A stretch of 41,275 nucleotides of DNA from JBQTIY01 sp052387675 (GCA_052387675.1 JBQTIY010000008.1:1-41275); one strand, 5' to 3'; positions 23,247 to 31,819 are shown, counted from the stretch's first letter. Translations and numbers: made by a program. The notes: generated from the letters alone by a model not told the origin.

Positions 23247-24524
23247 TCAGCCGATCGCTTCGTGCAGCCCGTTGCTGAGCGAGAAGCCCGCCGGAGCGCC
23301 GGGATCGGCCGCCAGCACCTGCAAGTAGAGGCTGAGTCCGGAAAAGATCGGATCATCAGGAAAGGTGAAGGAGAGGCGCAGCGCGCCCCCGCCGGCGCCG
23401 ACGCCGGGGAAGGCCAGCGGGATGAGTCCGCTCGGCGCGCCGAGGTCGACCAAGATGTTGCCCTGCTTGAAGGGCAGAGTGGCGGGCGCCAGGCTCCAGA
23501 GCAGCGCTCCGCCCGAGCCGCCCAAAAGCCGGTCGAGTTCGATCGCGGCTTCGGCGCCGGGACAGGGCGCGAAAAGTCCGGAGAGGCGCGGCGTGAAGCC
23601 GCCGCTGCCGGCCAGGCCTGCGCCGTAGGGCACGAAGGCACCCAGGCAGGGCTCGAGATAGGACTTGGCGCAGACTCCATCCCACTCGCCCAGCGAGACG
23701 TCCTGGTGCAGGACCTCGAGTTGCCCGAGCGGGTCGATGCGCACGAGCGCGGAGTTTTCCATCGTGACGTGCAGACCGCCCTCGGGCGCGATGCGCACGT
23801 CGTTGGGATGCACGATGAAGAGATCCTCGCAGAACATGTCGGTCACGCCGGTGTCGAGGCGCACGCGCACGATGCGCGAAGAGTGGTAGTTGGCGACGTA
23901 CAGGTTGCCGGCCCCGTCCACGGCGATGCCGCCCGGCGAAGAGATCAAGCCGTTGCCGTCGCTCACCAGCGCCACCGCGCCGGTGCGGTCGTCCACGCTG
24001 ACAATCGTATGGCTCAGGTTGTTCGCCACGTAAAGCGTGCCGTCCGGGCCGTAGGCCATGCCGCCCGGGCCCGAGAGCAGGCCGCCCGAACTCACCGCGT
24101 CGGCGATCAGCGTCTGCTGGCCGGTGAGCGAGACGCGCACGATGGTCTGCTGGAAGATGTCGGAGACGATGAGGTCGCCGTCGGGCGCTTGCAGCAGGGT
24201 GACCGGCGACTGCAGGAAACCGCCCGCGGTCAGCACGGAGAGCGCTCCCGTCGCGCTGACGCGGAACACGATGCCCAGCCCGCGATCCGGCACGTAGAGC
24301 ACATCGTCCTCAGTCCACACGCCGTAGAAGGGCACGCTCATGCCCGAGACGAAGGGCGTCATGGTGAGCGTGGTGGGGTCGAGCCGGTGAATCGCGCCGA
24401 GCTGCGGCAACGAGATGTAGAAGTCGTCGTCCGCCGGCTGGGCCGCCTGAGCCGGCCGGCCCAGAGCCGCGACAACCAGGCCTGCGATGGCCAAGCTCAG
24501 GAGCAGGATCCTCGGGCTCTGCAT
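23247..24524 (-). CDS. Secreted NHL/SMP-30-like beta-propeller protein
   Basis: The 425-residue product has a clean signal peptide (about 1-27, ending RPAQA). About five NHL-like blades follow, with 'GPGGMAYGPDGTLYVANNLSHTIV', 'SPGGIAVDGAGNLYVANY..SRIV' and 'HPNDVRIAPEGGLHV' style repeats (about 50-280), as in virginiamycin-B-lyase-like and SMP-30-like propellers. The last 110 residues are a separate beta-rich module ending 'LSNGLHEAIG', matching in pattern the end of the FG-GAP protein at 19342. No catalytic residues were identified. The ATG at 24524 follows GGAG by 7 bases; a TTG four codons upstream is less likely. It is divergent from mutY. Confidence 0.8.
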   Translation of the reverse strand: MQSPRILLLSLAIAGLVVAALGRPAQAAQPADDDFYISLPQLGAIHRLDPTTLTMTPFVSGMSVPFYGVWTEDDVLYVPDRGLGIVFRVSATGALSVLTAGGFLQSPVTLLQAPDGDLIVSDIFQQTIVRVSLTGQQTLIADAVSSGGLLSGPGGMAYGPDGTLYVANNLSHTIVSVDDRTGAVALVSDGNGLISSPGGIAVDGAGNLYVANYHSSRIVRVRLDTGVTDMFCEDLFIVHPNDVRIAPEGGLHVTMENSALVRIDPLGQLEVLHQDVSLGEWDGVCAKSYLEPCLGAFVPYGAGLAGSGGFTPRLSGLFAPCPGAEAAIELDRLLGGSGGALLWSLAPATLPFKQGNILVDLGAPSGLIPLAFPGVGAGGGALRLSFTFPDDPIFSGLSLYLQVLAADPGAPAGFSLSNGLHEAIG

Positions 24525-24584
24525 GGCGTACTCCAAAGCGATGGGCTCCGAGGCCCTGCGAGGCCGCCCATCCTAACAGTCTGC

Positions 24585-24644
24585 GGCTCGGCAGGCGGCG
24601 GCCCGGCATGCAGCGGCCCGGCAGGCGGCGGCTCAGTCGGCGCC
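24585..24644. repeat. Four tandem 15-bp repeats between the NHL gene and mutY
   Basis: Four direct 15-bp units lie head to tail: GGCTCGGCAGGCGGC, GGCCCGGCATGCAGC, GGCCCGGCAGGCGGC and a decayed GGCTCAGTCGGCGCC. They occupy most of the 142-base divergent gap, ending 22 bases before the mutY start. They could be slipped-strand repeats or protein-binding sites. No clear promoter was recognised around them. Confidence 0.6.
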
Positions 24645-24666
24645 GCTGCTGGTTAGTCTGGAGAGC

Positions 24667-25890
24667 ATGGCTTCGCGGCGCAGTCCCGATTCGAGTCAGG
24701 CCAGTGCGCAGCAGCCTTCGCCTGCAGACACGCTGCTGCCCGCGCGCCGGCTGGCCGCACTGCGCGCGCGTCTGCTGGCACATTTCGACGCGCGCCGGCG
24801 CGACTTGCCCTGGCGCCGCACGCGCGACCCCTGGGCCATCCTCGTGAGCGAGGTCATGCTGCAGCAGACCACGGTCGCGGCGGTGTTGCCTTACTACGAG
24901 CGCTTCCTGCGACGCTGGCCGACGCCGCAAGCCCTGGCCGCGGCCAGTCACGACGAACTCCTCTCCGAGTGGGCCGGCCTGGGCTATTACCGGCGCGCGC
25001 ACAATCTGCAGGCCGCCGCGCTGGCGGTGTGCGAGGGTCCGGGCGTGAGCCCGACCACGCACGGTTCGAGCAGCGCTCTGCCGCGCGACGCGGCAGGACT
25101 GCGCAGCTTGCCCGGCGTCGGCGAGTACACGGCGGCGGCCGTGGCCTCGATCGCCTACGGTGAAGCCGTGGCGGCGCTGGACGGCAATGTCGAGCGCGTG
25201 CTCTGTCGGCTCTTTGCACTGCCGGGCGACCCGCGGCGCGCGCGCGCCCGCGCCGTGCTGCGCTCCTGCGCCGGCGCACTGCTCGATCCCGCGCGCCCCG
25301 GCGACTTCAACCAGGCGCTCATGGAACTCGGCGCCACGCTTTGCCGGCCGACCTCACCGCGCTGCGAGGAGTGTCCGCTGCGCGCTGACTGCCGCGCCTT
25401 GGCCGCCGGCCAGCCCGAGGCCTTTCCTCAGCTTGCGCCGCGTCCGGCGGCTATCGCGGTACGGCGTGCGCTGGCGCTCGTGCAGCGCGGCGAGCGCGTG
25501 CTGCTGCGGCGGCGCGAGTCGGCCCCCAATGCCGGCTTCTGGGAGCTCCCGGACGTGGATCTGCCGCGCGCGCTGCACTGGGCCAGCGGCGCGGGCGGAC
25601 CCGCTGCGCCTAGCCCCGCGCACCTGACCGCGATGCGCACGCGACTGACGAAGCATTTGCGTGCCGAGCACGGCCTGCTGGTGCGCTTTGCGGAGCCCGG
25701 CCCCGAGCAGCGTCACAGCATCACGCGGCATCAGATCCGAGTGCTGCCCTTCGCGGGACGGCTCTTGCAGGGCCGCGTCCAGGCGCCGCTGGCCTGGGGC
25801 GCTTTGAGCGAGACCGACCGCCCGCTCACCACCCTGACGCGCCGAATCCTGGCCGCGGCTGCCGAGCGACGCAGCCGCGTCCTTGGCTAG
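24667..25890 (+). CDS. mutY: A/G-specific adenine DNA glycosylase
   Basis: MutY removes adenine mispaired with 8-oxoguanine. The 407-residue protein has the catalytic Glu62 in 'SEVMLQQTTV', the helix-hairpin-helix 'LPGVGEYTA' (148-156), Asp172 in 'ALDGNVERVL', and the [4Fe-4S] cysteines C226-x6-C233-x2-C236-x5-C242. A C-terminal NUDIX-like recognition domain follows (about 265-400) with 'RRRESAPNAGFWELPD'. The Gly/Ser-rich stretch near 124-138 is an insert in the glycosylase domain. About 25 residues precede the usual start of the domain. Twelve bases separate it from the ygfZ-type gene, so the two are probably co-transcribed. Confidence 0.95.
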   Translation: MASRRSPDSSQASAQQPSPADTLLPARRLAALRARLLAHFDARRRDLPWRRTRDPWAILVSEVMLQQTTVAAVLPYYERFLRRWPTPQALAAASHDELLSEWAGLGYYRRAHNLQAAALAVCEGPGVSPTTHGSSSALPRDAAGLRSLPGVGEYTAAAVASIAYGEAVAALDGNVERVLCRLFALPGDPRRARARAVLRSCAGALLDPARPGDFNQALMELGATLCRPTSPRCEECPLRADCRALAAGQPEAFPQLAPRPAAIAVRRALALVQRGERVLLRRRESAPNAGFWELPDVDLPRALHWASGAGGPAAPSPAHLTAMRTRLTKHLRAEHGLLVRFAEPGPEQRHSITRHQIRVLPFAGRLLQGRVQAPLAWGALSETDRPLTTLTRRILAAAAERRSRVLG

Positions 25891-25902
25891 GATGCACCGC
25901 AG

Positions 25903-26982
25903 ATGAGTCCCGAAACCGCGGCGTCTTCGCCGACCACTGCCGAACTCGCGGCGCTGCGCACCGGCGCGGCCGTGAGCGCACCACAAAGGCGCGTCGTGAT
26001 CGGCGCCAGCGGACCCGATGCGCTGGAGTGGCTTGAGCGCCTGGTCTCGTCGCCGGTGCGCGACTTGAGCGCGGGCCAGTTTGCATTGGCCACGCTCATG
26101 GACGGCAAGGGCAAGCTGCGCGCCGACTTGCGCGTGCTGCGCGCCGAATGGCCGGGAGCCGCGCCGCCCCAAACGAACGCGGCGCCCGCGCGCGGCGAGA
26201 CGCTGCCGGAAACAGCCCCGCTGCTGCTGGATTTCCCCGCCAGCCTGGCGCCAGGCCTCATGCGTCTGCTCGACATGTTCATCCTGCGCGATCGCGTTGC
26301 GCTGCGCGACGGCAGCAGCAGCCACGCCTTTCTCGCGCTGCTGGGCCCGCAGGCCGAGGCCGTGCTGCAGCGCCTGGGCCAGAGGGCTCCGCGCGACGGA
26401 GAAGTGCTCGCGGCAACGATCGGCGCGGGCGGGCCCCCTGCCCTCGTCATGGCCTCGCGGCTCTACGGCGCGCCGGGCTTCGACATCCTGCTGCCGGTCT
26501 CCGAGCGGCCCGAGACGGAGCGGCGCTTACGCGAGGCCGGCTGCACCGGCGTCGGCGCCGCCGCACTCAACGTGCAGCGCATCGCGGCCGGCGTGCCTTG
26601 GTTTCCAGAGGATCTCGGCGAGGGCGTGATTCCGCTCGAAGCCGGACTCGATGCCCAGGTCTCGATCACCAAGGGCTGCTATCCGGGCCAAGAGGTCGTG
26701 GCGCGCATCACGAATCTCGGTCAGGTCACTCGCAAACTCGTACGGCTCGCCTCCGCAGCCGCACCGGACAGCGGCGCGGCGCTGCCCGCGGCGGGCACAA
26801 CGCTCTTCGGCACGGAGGCGCGCGCGGGACAGGAAGCTGGAAAACTCACGAGCGTGGCCGTGGATCCCAGCACTGGTCGCATCGTGGCGCTGGGCTTTCT
26901 GCGCAGGGCTTTTCTCTCCACGGGCACCGTGGTCCTGGCCGGTTCGCAGCAGCTCAGCGTGCAGGGCGAAGTTCGCGCCTGA
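25903..26982 (+). CDS. ygfZ: YgfZ/GcvT-like folate-binding protein
   Basis: YgfZ-type proteins bind tetrahydrofolate and help keep iron-sulfur enzymes active. The 359-residue protein has the family signature KGCYPGQE (257-264), the upstream 'GEGVIPLEAGLDAQVSITKG' context, and a GcvT-like N-terminal half ('LEWLERLVSSPVRDLSAGQFALATLMDGKGKL'-type landmarks near 41-72). It lies directly downstream of mutY, whose product carries an iron-sulfur cluster. That could be functional or accidental. The start at 25903 has an AGGA site 9 bases upstream. Confidence 0.9.
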   Translation: MSPETAASSPTTAELAALRTGAAVSAPQRRVVIGASGPDALEWLERLVSSPVRDLSAGQFALATLMDGKGKLRADLRVLRAEWPGAAPPQTNAAPARGETLPETAPLLLDFPASLAPGLMRLLDMFILRDRVALRDGSSSHAFLALLGPQAEAVLQRLGQRAPRDGEVLAATIGAGGPPALVMASRLYGAPGFDILLPVSERPETERRLREAGCTGVGAAALNVQRIAAGVPWFPEDLGEGVIPLEAGLDAQVSITKGCYPGQEVVARITNLGQVTRKLVRLASAAAPDSGAALPAAGTTLFGTEARAGQEAGKLTSVAVDPSTGRIVALGFLRRAFLSTGTVVLAGSQQLSVQGEVRA

Positions 26983-27070
26983 TTCAGCGCGATTGAAAGC
27001 GAGCGACGCCCGGCGAAGAATGGCCGGCGGCGCGAGCGGCAGTCCCGCGCCCTCCCCGTGAGGAAGCGCC

Positions 27071-27835
27071 ATGCTGGCCGGTAAGAACGGTGTCATCTTC
27101 GGTGTCGCCAACAAGCGCAGCATCGCCTTCGCCTGCGCCCAGGCGGCCGCGGCCGAGGGCGCACGGCTGGTGCTCACCTACCAGGGCGAGCGTCTGCGCG
27201 AGGGTGTCGAGCAGCTCGCTGCCACACTGCCGCACGGCGCCATCGCCATGGCCTGCGACGTGTCCACCGACGCCGGCATCGCCGAGTTCTTTACCGCACT
27301 GATCAAGCACATGCCGGAGGTCGACTTCGCCGTGCACTCCATTGCCTTTGCGCCGCGCGAAGAGCTGGAGGGCGACTACTTGGCCACCACGCGCGCCGGC
27401 TTCCTCGTGGCGCACGACATCTCCTGCTTCTCCTTCACGGCCATCGCGCAGCGCCTCGCGCCGCTCATGCCGCGCGGGGGCAGCCTAGTCACCATGACCT
27501 ACCTCGGCGGCGACAAAGTCGTGCCGCACTACAACGTCATGGGCCTGGCCAAGGCCTCGCTGGAAGCCAGCGTGCGCTACCTCGCGGCGGCGCTCGGCCC
27601 GCAGAACATCCGCGTGAACGCCATTTCTGCCGGCCCCATTCGCACCTTGGCCGCCAGCGGCATCGGCGACTTCCAGTCCATGCTGGAGATCTCGCGCACG
27701 CGCGCGCCGCTGCGCCGCAACATCGAGGCCGCTGAAGTCGGCGATGCCACAGTGTTCCTCTGCTCGCACCGCGCGCGCGGCATCACCGGCGAAGTGGTGC
27801 ACGTGGACGGCGGCTTCCACGCGACAGCGCTCTAG
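27071..27835 (+). CDS. fabI: Enoyl-[acyl-carrier-protein] reductase FabI
   Basis: FabI performs the last reduction in each round of type II fatty-acid elongation, using NAD(P)H in the cytoplasm. The 254-residue protein has the divergent SDR fold of FabI: an N-terminal nucleotide-binding region 'GKNGVIFGVANKRSIAFACA' (about 4-23), 'DFAVHSIAFAPREEL', and catalytic Tyr144, Tyr154 and Lys161 in 'YNVMGLAKA'. 'GPIRTLAASGI' also matches the family. The ATG follows a GAGGAAG ribosome-binding site. The 88 bases upstream contain no obvious promoter, so expression could come from the mutY side. Confidence 0.96.
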   Translation: MLAGKNGVIFGVANKRSIAFACAQAAAAEGARLVLTYQGERLREGVEQLAATLPHGAIAMACDVSTDAGIAEFFTALIKHMPEVDFAVHSIAFAPREELEGDYLATTRAGFLVAHDISCFSFTAIAQRLAPLMPRGGSLVTMTYLGGDKVVPHYNVMGLAKASLEASVRYLAAALGPQNIRVNAISAGPIRTLAASGIGDFQSMLEISRTRAPLRRNIEAAEVGDATVFLCSHRARGITGEVVHVDGGFHATAL

Positions 27836-27850
27836 GACGGGGCTCTAGGG

Positions 27851-29341
27851 CTACCTCGCTCTGCGAGGCGCGAGCAGTTGCGTGCCGGTCAGCGGCTCGG
27901 TGTAGACGACTTCCGCTCGGCCGGCGAAGACGGAGAGGTCGGCACCCGGCGGGAGCACCAGGAAGTCCCAGCCGGCCTGCGCCGTGGCGCCCTCCCGCGA
28001 GACACGCTCCATCCAGCCCGTGCCACGCTCGTCGGCGCCGCGCAGCACGCGGTAGTAGTTGAGGCCGGGTTCGTAGTACCAGTCGCAGGCCACTCGAGCG
28101 GGCCGCGGCGCCTCGGCAGAGTCCTGCGTGCGGCCCTGCACGCGCGAGGCCCAGCGTTCCTCGATCGCTGCAAAGAGCGCGCGGTTGCCCGCATCGAGCG
28201 GCCAGAGCGCAAATCCACGCGCGGGCAGCAGCGCGCACTGCTGCACGACGAGCAGCGCCATGAGGCCGAGTCCCGCTCGGCGCAGGAGCGCGGGACCATT
28301 GCCCGCGACCAGCAGCAGCAGGGCCAGCACGAGCAAGACCACGAGGTGCAGGCCGGTGCGGTTGATCGGCCAGGGCAGCTCAATGAGCCAGTGACCCACA
28401 GCGGCGGCCAGGCAGCCGGCCAGGAGCGCGCCGCCGATGAGCAGCAGCTCTCTCTGGCGCGGTGCCCGGGCCGCAGAGAGAGTGCCGACCGTCACCAGGA
28501 GCAGCAGCAAGGGTACGAGGCCCAGCGCCAGCGCGGCCCTCACGAAGCGATGCGCAGAACCGTCTTCACTCAGCAGGCCACCCTCCTGCGGGCGGACCAG
28601 CGCGCGCTCGGCCATCTCGAGCAGAGCCTGCAGCAAGTTCGTCTCGCCGACGAAGAACTTGCCCTCGATTCCCGACGCCAGCGCAGGCAGCAGCAGCGCC
28701 AGCGCCAAGGCCGGCCCAGGCAAGAGCACCGCGAGCCGCGTTCTCGCCGAGCGCTCCTGCAGCGCCATGAGCAGCAGCAGCGCAGAAACCACGGGCACGA
28801 GCGTGAGGTTGCAGGCCACGGCGCCGCCCAGCAGCAGTGAAGCGACGACTGCCGACGCGGCGCGGCCATCGTCGGGACTCCGGTTCAGGGCGCGCTCGAG
28901 CCCCAGCAAGAGCAAGCCCAGCGACAGGCCGTAGCCGCGCGCCGCCGAGAAGAAGTCCAGCACGAGCGGATGCAGGCAGAGCAGCAGCAGGCCTAAGAGC
29001 GCCGGCCAGGCCCCCGCGGCGAAGCGCAGGCACAGCCGGCGGCCCGCCCAGAGCAAGGCCACGCAGCCCAGCAGCGCGGGCAGGCGCAGGCTCAGCTCGG
29101 AGTTGCCGAAGAGCCGCGCCGAGCACCAGACCAAGAGCGTGTGCAGAACGTGGTTGTTGGCTTCGAAGCGCGTGAACATGGCGCTGAAGGGCGCATCGAT
29201 GTACCAGCGAAAGCCCAGCGCCTCGTCGTGCGTGAGGGCCTGGGTGGCGGCGCGAAAGACTGCCTGCGCGAAGACCAGCAGCGCCACGATCAGTGTGGCG
29301 GCGGCCACTCGGCGCTGGCTCGCGGAACTCGTTAGAGCCAT
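27851..29341 (-). CDS. GT39-like polytopic membrane glycosyltransferase
   Basis: The 496-residue protein has about 11 hydrophobic segments. Its first external loop contains 'LTHDEALGFRWYIDAPF' (about 37-53), with the Asp-Glu pair expected at the catalytic site of family 39/83 enzymes that use polyprenyl-phosphate sugars. The C-terminal 100 residues are soluble and outside the membrane domain. It is not a close copy of the two enzymes at 6959-10862. The gene overlaps the upstream small secreted-protein gene by 10 bases, suggesting the two products work together. Sugar donor and acceptor are unknown. It converges with fabI, 15 bases away. Confidence 0.72.
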   Translation of the reverse strand: MALTSSASQRRVAAATLIVALLVFAQAVFRAATQALTHDEALGFRWYIDAPFSAMFTRFEANNHVLHTLLVWCSARLFGNSELSLRLPALLGCVALLWAGRRLCLRFAAGAWPALLGLLLLCLHPLVLDFFSAARGYGLSLGLLLLGLERALNRSPDDGRAASAVVASLLLGGAVACNLTLVPVVSALLLLMALQERSARTRLAVLLPGPALALALLLPALASGIEGKFFVGETNLLQALLEMAERALVRPQEGGLLSEDGSAHRFVRAALALGLVPLLLLLVTVGTLSAARAPRQRELLLIGGALLAGCLAAAVGHWLIELPWPINRTGLHLVVLLVLALLLLVAGNGPALLRRAGLGLMALLVVQQCALLPARGFALWPLDAGNRALFAAIEERWASRVQGRTQDSAEAPRPARVACDWYYEPGLNYYRVLRGADERGTGWMERVSREGATAQAGWDFLVLPPGADLSVFAGRAEVVYTEPLTGTQLLAPRRAR

Positions 29342-29808
29342 CGCAGGTGCAGCGCCGCCGGACGCAGCACGCCCGCCCCCGCCGGCTGCTCGCGCGCCAC
29401 AAACTCCAGCAGGTGCGGCCCCGGCCCCAGCCAGACGGTGCCCAAGTCCGCCGCGAGCGGCTTGGCCGCGGGCCGCCAGCCATCGATAAGCGGCAGCAGG
29501 CGCTGTCCATCGAGCTGCACCTCGAAGAGCAGTCCGGCGGGATCTCCTGCGAAATCCAGGTGCAGCCGCGCGCTGCCGACCGCCGCCGCTTCAAGGACCA
29601 CAGCCCAGCGTCGGCCCATCCGATCAATCGGCAGGTGCTGCGTGCGCAGCCCCGCCTCGCCCGCGGCGCTCGGCGTCGGCTCCGGCAAGCGCCCGTCGAG
29701 GGTCCACTCGGCAGTGCTGAGATCGATGCGCTGCGGCTCGCGCGGTGCGGCCACGAGCGGCAGGAGCAAGGCGCACAGCACTGCGGCGCACCGCGACGGC
29801 CCGCTCAC
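29332..29808 (-). CDS. Small exported hypothetical protein coupled to a GT39-like gene
   Basis: The 158-residue product is not recognised. It starts with a short signal peptide or membrane anchor (hydrophobic residues about 7-20). The rest is predicted from its pattern to be beta-rich: 'RIDLSTAEWTLDG', 'WAVVLEAAAVGSARLHLDFAGD', 'LLFEVQLDGQRLLPL' and 'WLGPGPHLLEFVA', which looks like a small beta-sandwich such as an accessory carbohydrate-type module. The GTG at 29808 overlaps the thiO-like stop by four bases (GTGA) and was chosen over a longer frame that runs inside thiO. It overlaps the glycosyltransferase gene by 10 bases. Confidence 0.6.
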   Translation of the reverse strand: MSGPSRCAAVLCALLLPLVAAPREPQRIDLSTAEWTLDGRLPEPTPSAAGEAGLRTQHLPIDRMGRRWAVVLEAAAVGSARLHLDFAGDPAGLLFEVQLDGQRLLPLIDGWRPAAKPLAADLGTVWLGPGPHLLEFVAREQPAGAGVLRPAALHLRWL

Positions 29809-30941
29809 GAGACCGGCACCAAGGCCGCCTCGGGATCCACAGGGCGTGCGGCATAGGGCGAGAGGTCCACCATCGCTGGACGTTCGGCCACGACATCGGC
29901 GACGAGCAGCGCGGTGATCGGGGCGAGCAGGATGCCATTGCGGAAATGACCGGTGGCCAGCACGAGGCCGGGGCACTCAGGCACCGGCCCGAGGTAAGGC
30001 ATGCGATCGGCGGTGCCCGGACGCAGCCCGGCCCAAGCCGACTCTTCTTCCATTTGCGCGGTGGCCGGCAGAATCGCGCGCGCATCGGCGCGCAACCGCT
30101 GCAGAGCCTGCGCCGTGGTGACTTCTTCGAAACCGGCATCTTCCATGGTGCTGCCCACCAGGATGCGGCCGTCCAGGCGCGGCACGAGATAGGAGTCGCC
30201 GTTGTTCACTGTCGGGCCGAGCAGGCCGGGCGCGCCGCGCAAGAGCAGGATCTGACCACGCACCGGGCGCACGTCGACCTGTAGCCCGAGCGTGGCAGCC
30301 AACCGGCCCGACCAGGCCCCCGCCGCGAGGACCACGCAGTCGGCGAGCAGTTCTTGGCCATTCTCTACGCGCACGCCCACCACCGCCGGGCCACGCGGGC
30401 CGCGCAACAGCGCGGTCACTTCGCAATGACAGCTCACCGTCACGCCGAGGCCGGCCGCCCGCCGACGCAGCGCTGTGAGCAGCCGCGGCGGACGCACGCG
30501 CGCGCTGCGTGCCTGCCAAGTGGCGCCGGTCATCGCGCTGCCCAAGCCAGGCTGGAGCGTCTCGAGGCGGGCACGCGCCAGCGACACGACTGGGAAGCCC
30601 AGCGCAGTTCGGCGCTCCGCGTCGCGCTGCAACTGCTCGTCGTCGGCGCCCAGGCCCGCCGGGTAAAGCATGCCCGCCACTTCGTATTCCGGATCCAGGC
30701 CGGTGTGTTCCAGCAGATCGGCGCAGAAGTCAGCGAAGAGCGACTCGGAGCGCAGGCAGAGTTCGATGAGGGCGCGCGGATACTTCCAGGGGCTGCTCGG
30801 CGTGAGCAAGCCGGCGGCCACCCAGCTCGCGCGCTGCCCCGGAATCTCGCGCTCCAGCACCTGCACTTGGTGTCCGTCGCGGGCCAGAGCGATGCCGATC
30901 GAGAGGCCTTGCACCCCGGCGCCGACCACGAGCACTTGCAT
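29805..30941 (-). CDS. thiO: Glycine oxidase-like FAD-dependent amine oxidoreductase (ThiO-like)
   Basis: ThiO oxidises glycine to the imine used for the thiazole part of thiamine. The 378-residue protein has an N-terminal FAD motif (VVGAGVQGLSIG, about 5-16), the second FAD-binding stretch 'DCVVLAAGAWSG', and the C-terminal 'GLRPGTADRMPYLGP' and 'ATGHFRNGILLAP' hallmarks of the glycine oxidase/D-amino-acid oxidase family. No other thiamine gene is in the window, so another amine or D-amino acid remains possible as substrate. The ATG at 30941 opens the operon; the 65 bases upstream, shared with a divergent gene, show no clear promoter. Confidence 0.85.
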   Translation of the reverse strand: MQVLVVGAGVQGLSIGIALARDGHQVQVLEREIPGQRASWVAAGLLTPSSPWKYPRALIELCLRSESLFADFCADLLEHTGLDPEYEVAGMLYPAGLGADDEQLQRDAERRTALGFPVVSLARARLETLQPGLGSAMTGATWQARSARVRPPRLLTALRRRAAGLGVTVSCHCEVTALLRGPRGPAVVGVRVENGQELLADCVVLAAGAWSGRLAATLGLQVDVRPVRGQILLLRGAPGLLGPTVNNGDSYLVPRLDGRILVGSTMEDAGFEEVTTAQALQRLRADARAILPATAQMEEESAWAGLRPGTADRMPYLGPVPECPGLVLATGHFRNGILLAPITALLVADVVAERPAMVDLSPYAARPVDPEAALVPVS

Positions 30942-31006
30942 GCCGCCGTTCTAGCACAGGGCGGCGCGCGCTTCCGCCGCGTTGGCGCAGGACATAGGAT
31001 CCACGC

Positions 31007-31420
31007 ATGGCCCGCGCCGCACTGCACCTGCCCACCGAGTTCGTTCGGCTGCTCGCCACCGAACTGGCGGGCGATGCGCGCATCGAGGGCCTTTGGCTGG
31101 AGGGCGCGGACGACTCCATCCAGTGGCCGCCCTACGCAAAGCTCGATCTGCACTTCGCCGTGGCCGAGCCGCAGCTTCAGGCTGTGCGCGGCGAGCTGCA
31201 GGCCATCCTGGCGCGCGCCGGCGCGGCTGCGGATTTCAGTCAGCAGGAGGCGCCGCTGCAGGGCTATGCCGGAACTGCACGCCTCTCCGACGGCACCACG
31301 CTGTCCTACCGCATCGAACGCACCAGCCAGATCGCCAAGGTGCCGCGCCGCGCGGTCAACATCCTGCTCGATCGCAGCGGCGGCCTGCTGCTGCCGGCGC
31401 TGAGCTTCGTGCCGCGCTAA
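31007..31420 (+). CDS. Hypothetical protein, possible degenerate nucleotidyltransferase-like fold
   Basis: The 137-residue protein is not recognised with confidence. It has no signal peptide. An N-terminal helix is followed by 'IEGLWLEGADDSIQWPPYAKLDLHFAV' type landmarks (about 26-52), which recalls the 'GS...S..SDIDL.V' pattern of small nucleotidyltransferases with several key residues altered; if related, it may be inactive. The ATG at 31007 lies 65 bases from the divergent thiO-like gene. It converges with queF across a hairpin. Confidence 0.5.
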   Translation: MARAALHLPTEFVRLLATELAGDARIEGLWLEGADDSIQWPPYAKLDLHFAVAEPQLQAVRGELQAILARAGAAADFSQQEAPLQGYAGTARLSDGTTLSYRIERTSQIAKVPRRAVNILLDRSGGLLLPALSFVPR

Positions 31421-31436
31421 ATCGGCAGAAGGCGAC

Positions 31437-31453
31437 GCGCGCGATGGGCGCGC
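31437..31453. terminator. Bidirectional hairpin between convergent genes
   Basis: GCGCGC at 31437-31442 pairs with GCGCGC at 31448-31453 around a 5-base loop. It lies in the 48-base gap between the hypothetical gene (plus) and queF (minus), where a shared terminator would be expected. No T-run is visible on either side. Confidence 0.35.
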
Positions 31454-31468
31454 AACTCCGCGCCGGCC

Positions 31469-31819
31469 TCAGGGGTGGCTGACCACCACGGTCGTGTGGA
31501 TGCCGCCGCGCACGTTGAAGTCGCCCTCGATGGTCATGCGCCGCGGCGCGATGGCCGCCACGAGCTCGTCCAGGATGCGATTGGTCACGTCTTCGTGGAA
31601 ATGCCCCTCGGAGCGGAAGGACCACAGGTAGAGCTTGAGCGACTTGAGCTCCACGCAAAGCTGGTCGGGCGTGTAGCGAATGCGCAGGGTGGCGAAATCC
31701 GGCTGCCCGGTCTTGGGGCAGACGCAGGTGAACTCGGGGCACTCGAAGTGAATCTCGTACTCCCGGCCCGGCCGAGGATTGGGAAAGGTCTCGAGGCGCT
31801 TGCTGGGTTGGGTGCTCAC
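31469..31819 (-). CDS. queF: NADPH-dependent 7-cyano-7-deazaguanine reductase
   Basis: QueF reduces preQ0 to preQ1 in queuosine synthesis. The 116-residue protein has the catalytic cysteine in 'VCPKTGQPDFA' (Cys34, with Asp41 following) and the family motif 'ELKSLKLYLWSFR', then 'HFHEDVTNRILDE' that fits the short, single-domain QueF type. The start was placed at the GTG at 31819 (MSTQPSKRLETF); a TTG at 31855 would add 12 charged residues. No other queuosine gene is in the window, so preQ0 supply must come from elsewhere in the genome. Confidence 0.93.
   Translation of the reverse strand: MSTQPSKRLETFPNPRPGREYEIHFECPEFTCVCPKTGQPDFATLRIRYTPDQLCVELKSLKLYLWSFRSEGHFHEDVTNRILDELVAAIAPRRMTIEGDFNVRGGIHTTVVVSHP

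Noticed and set aside
25354..26325. Minus-strand open frame opposite mutY and ygfZ
   Set aside because: Low-complexity Arg/Ala/Gln-rich product with no domain, opposite two well-supported genes.
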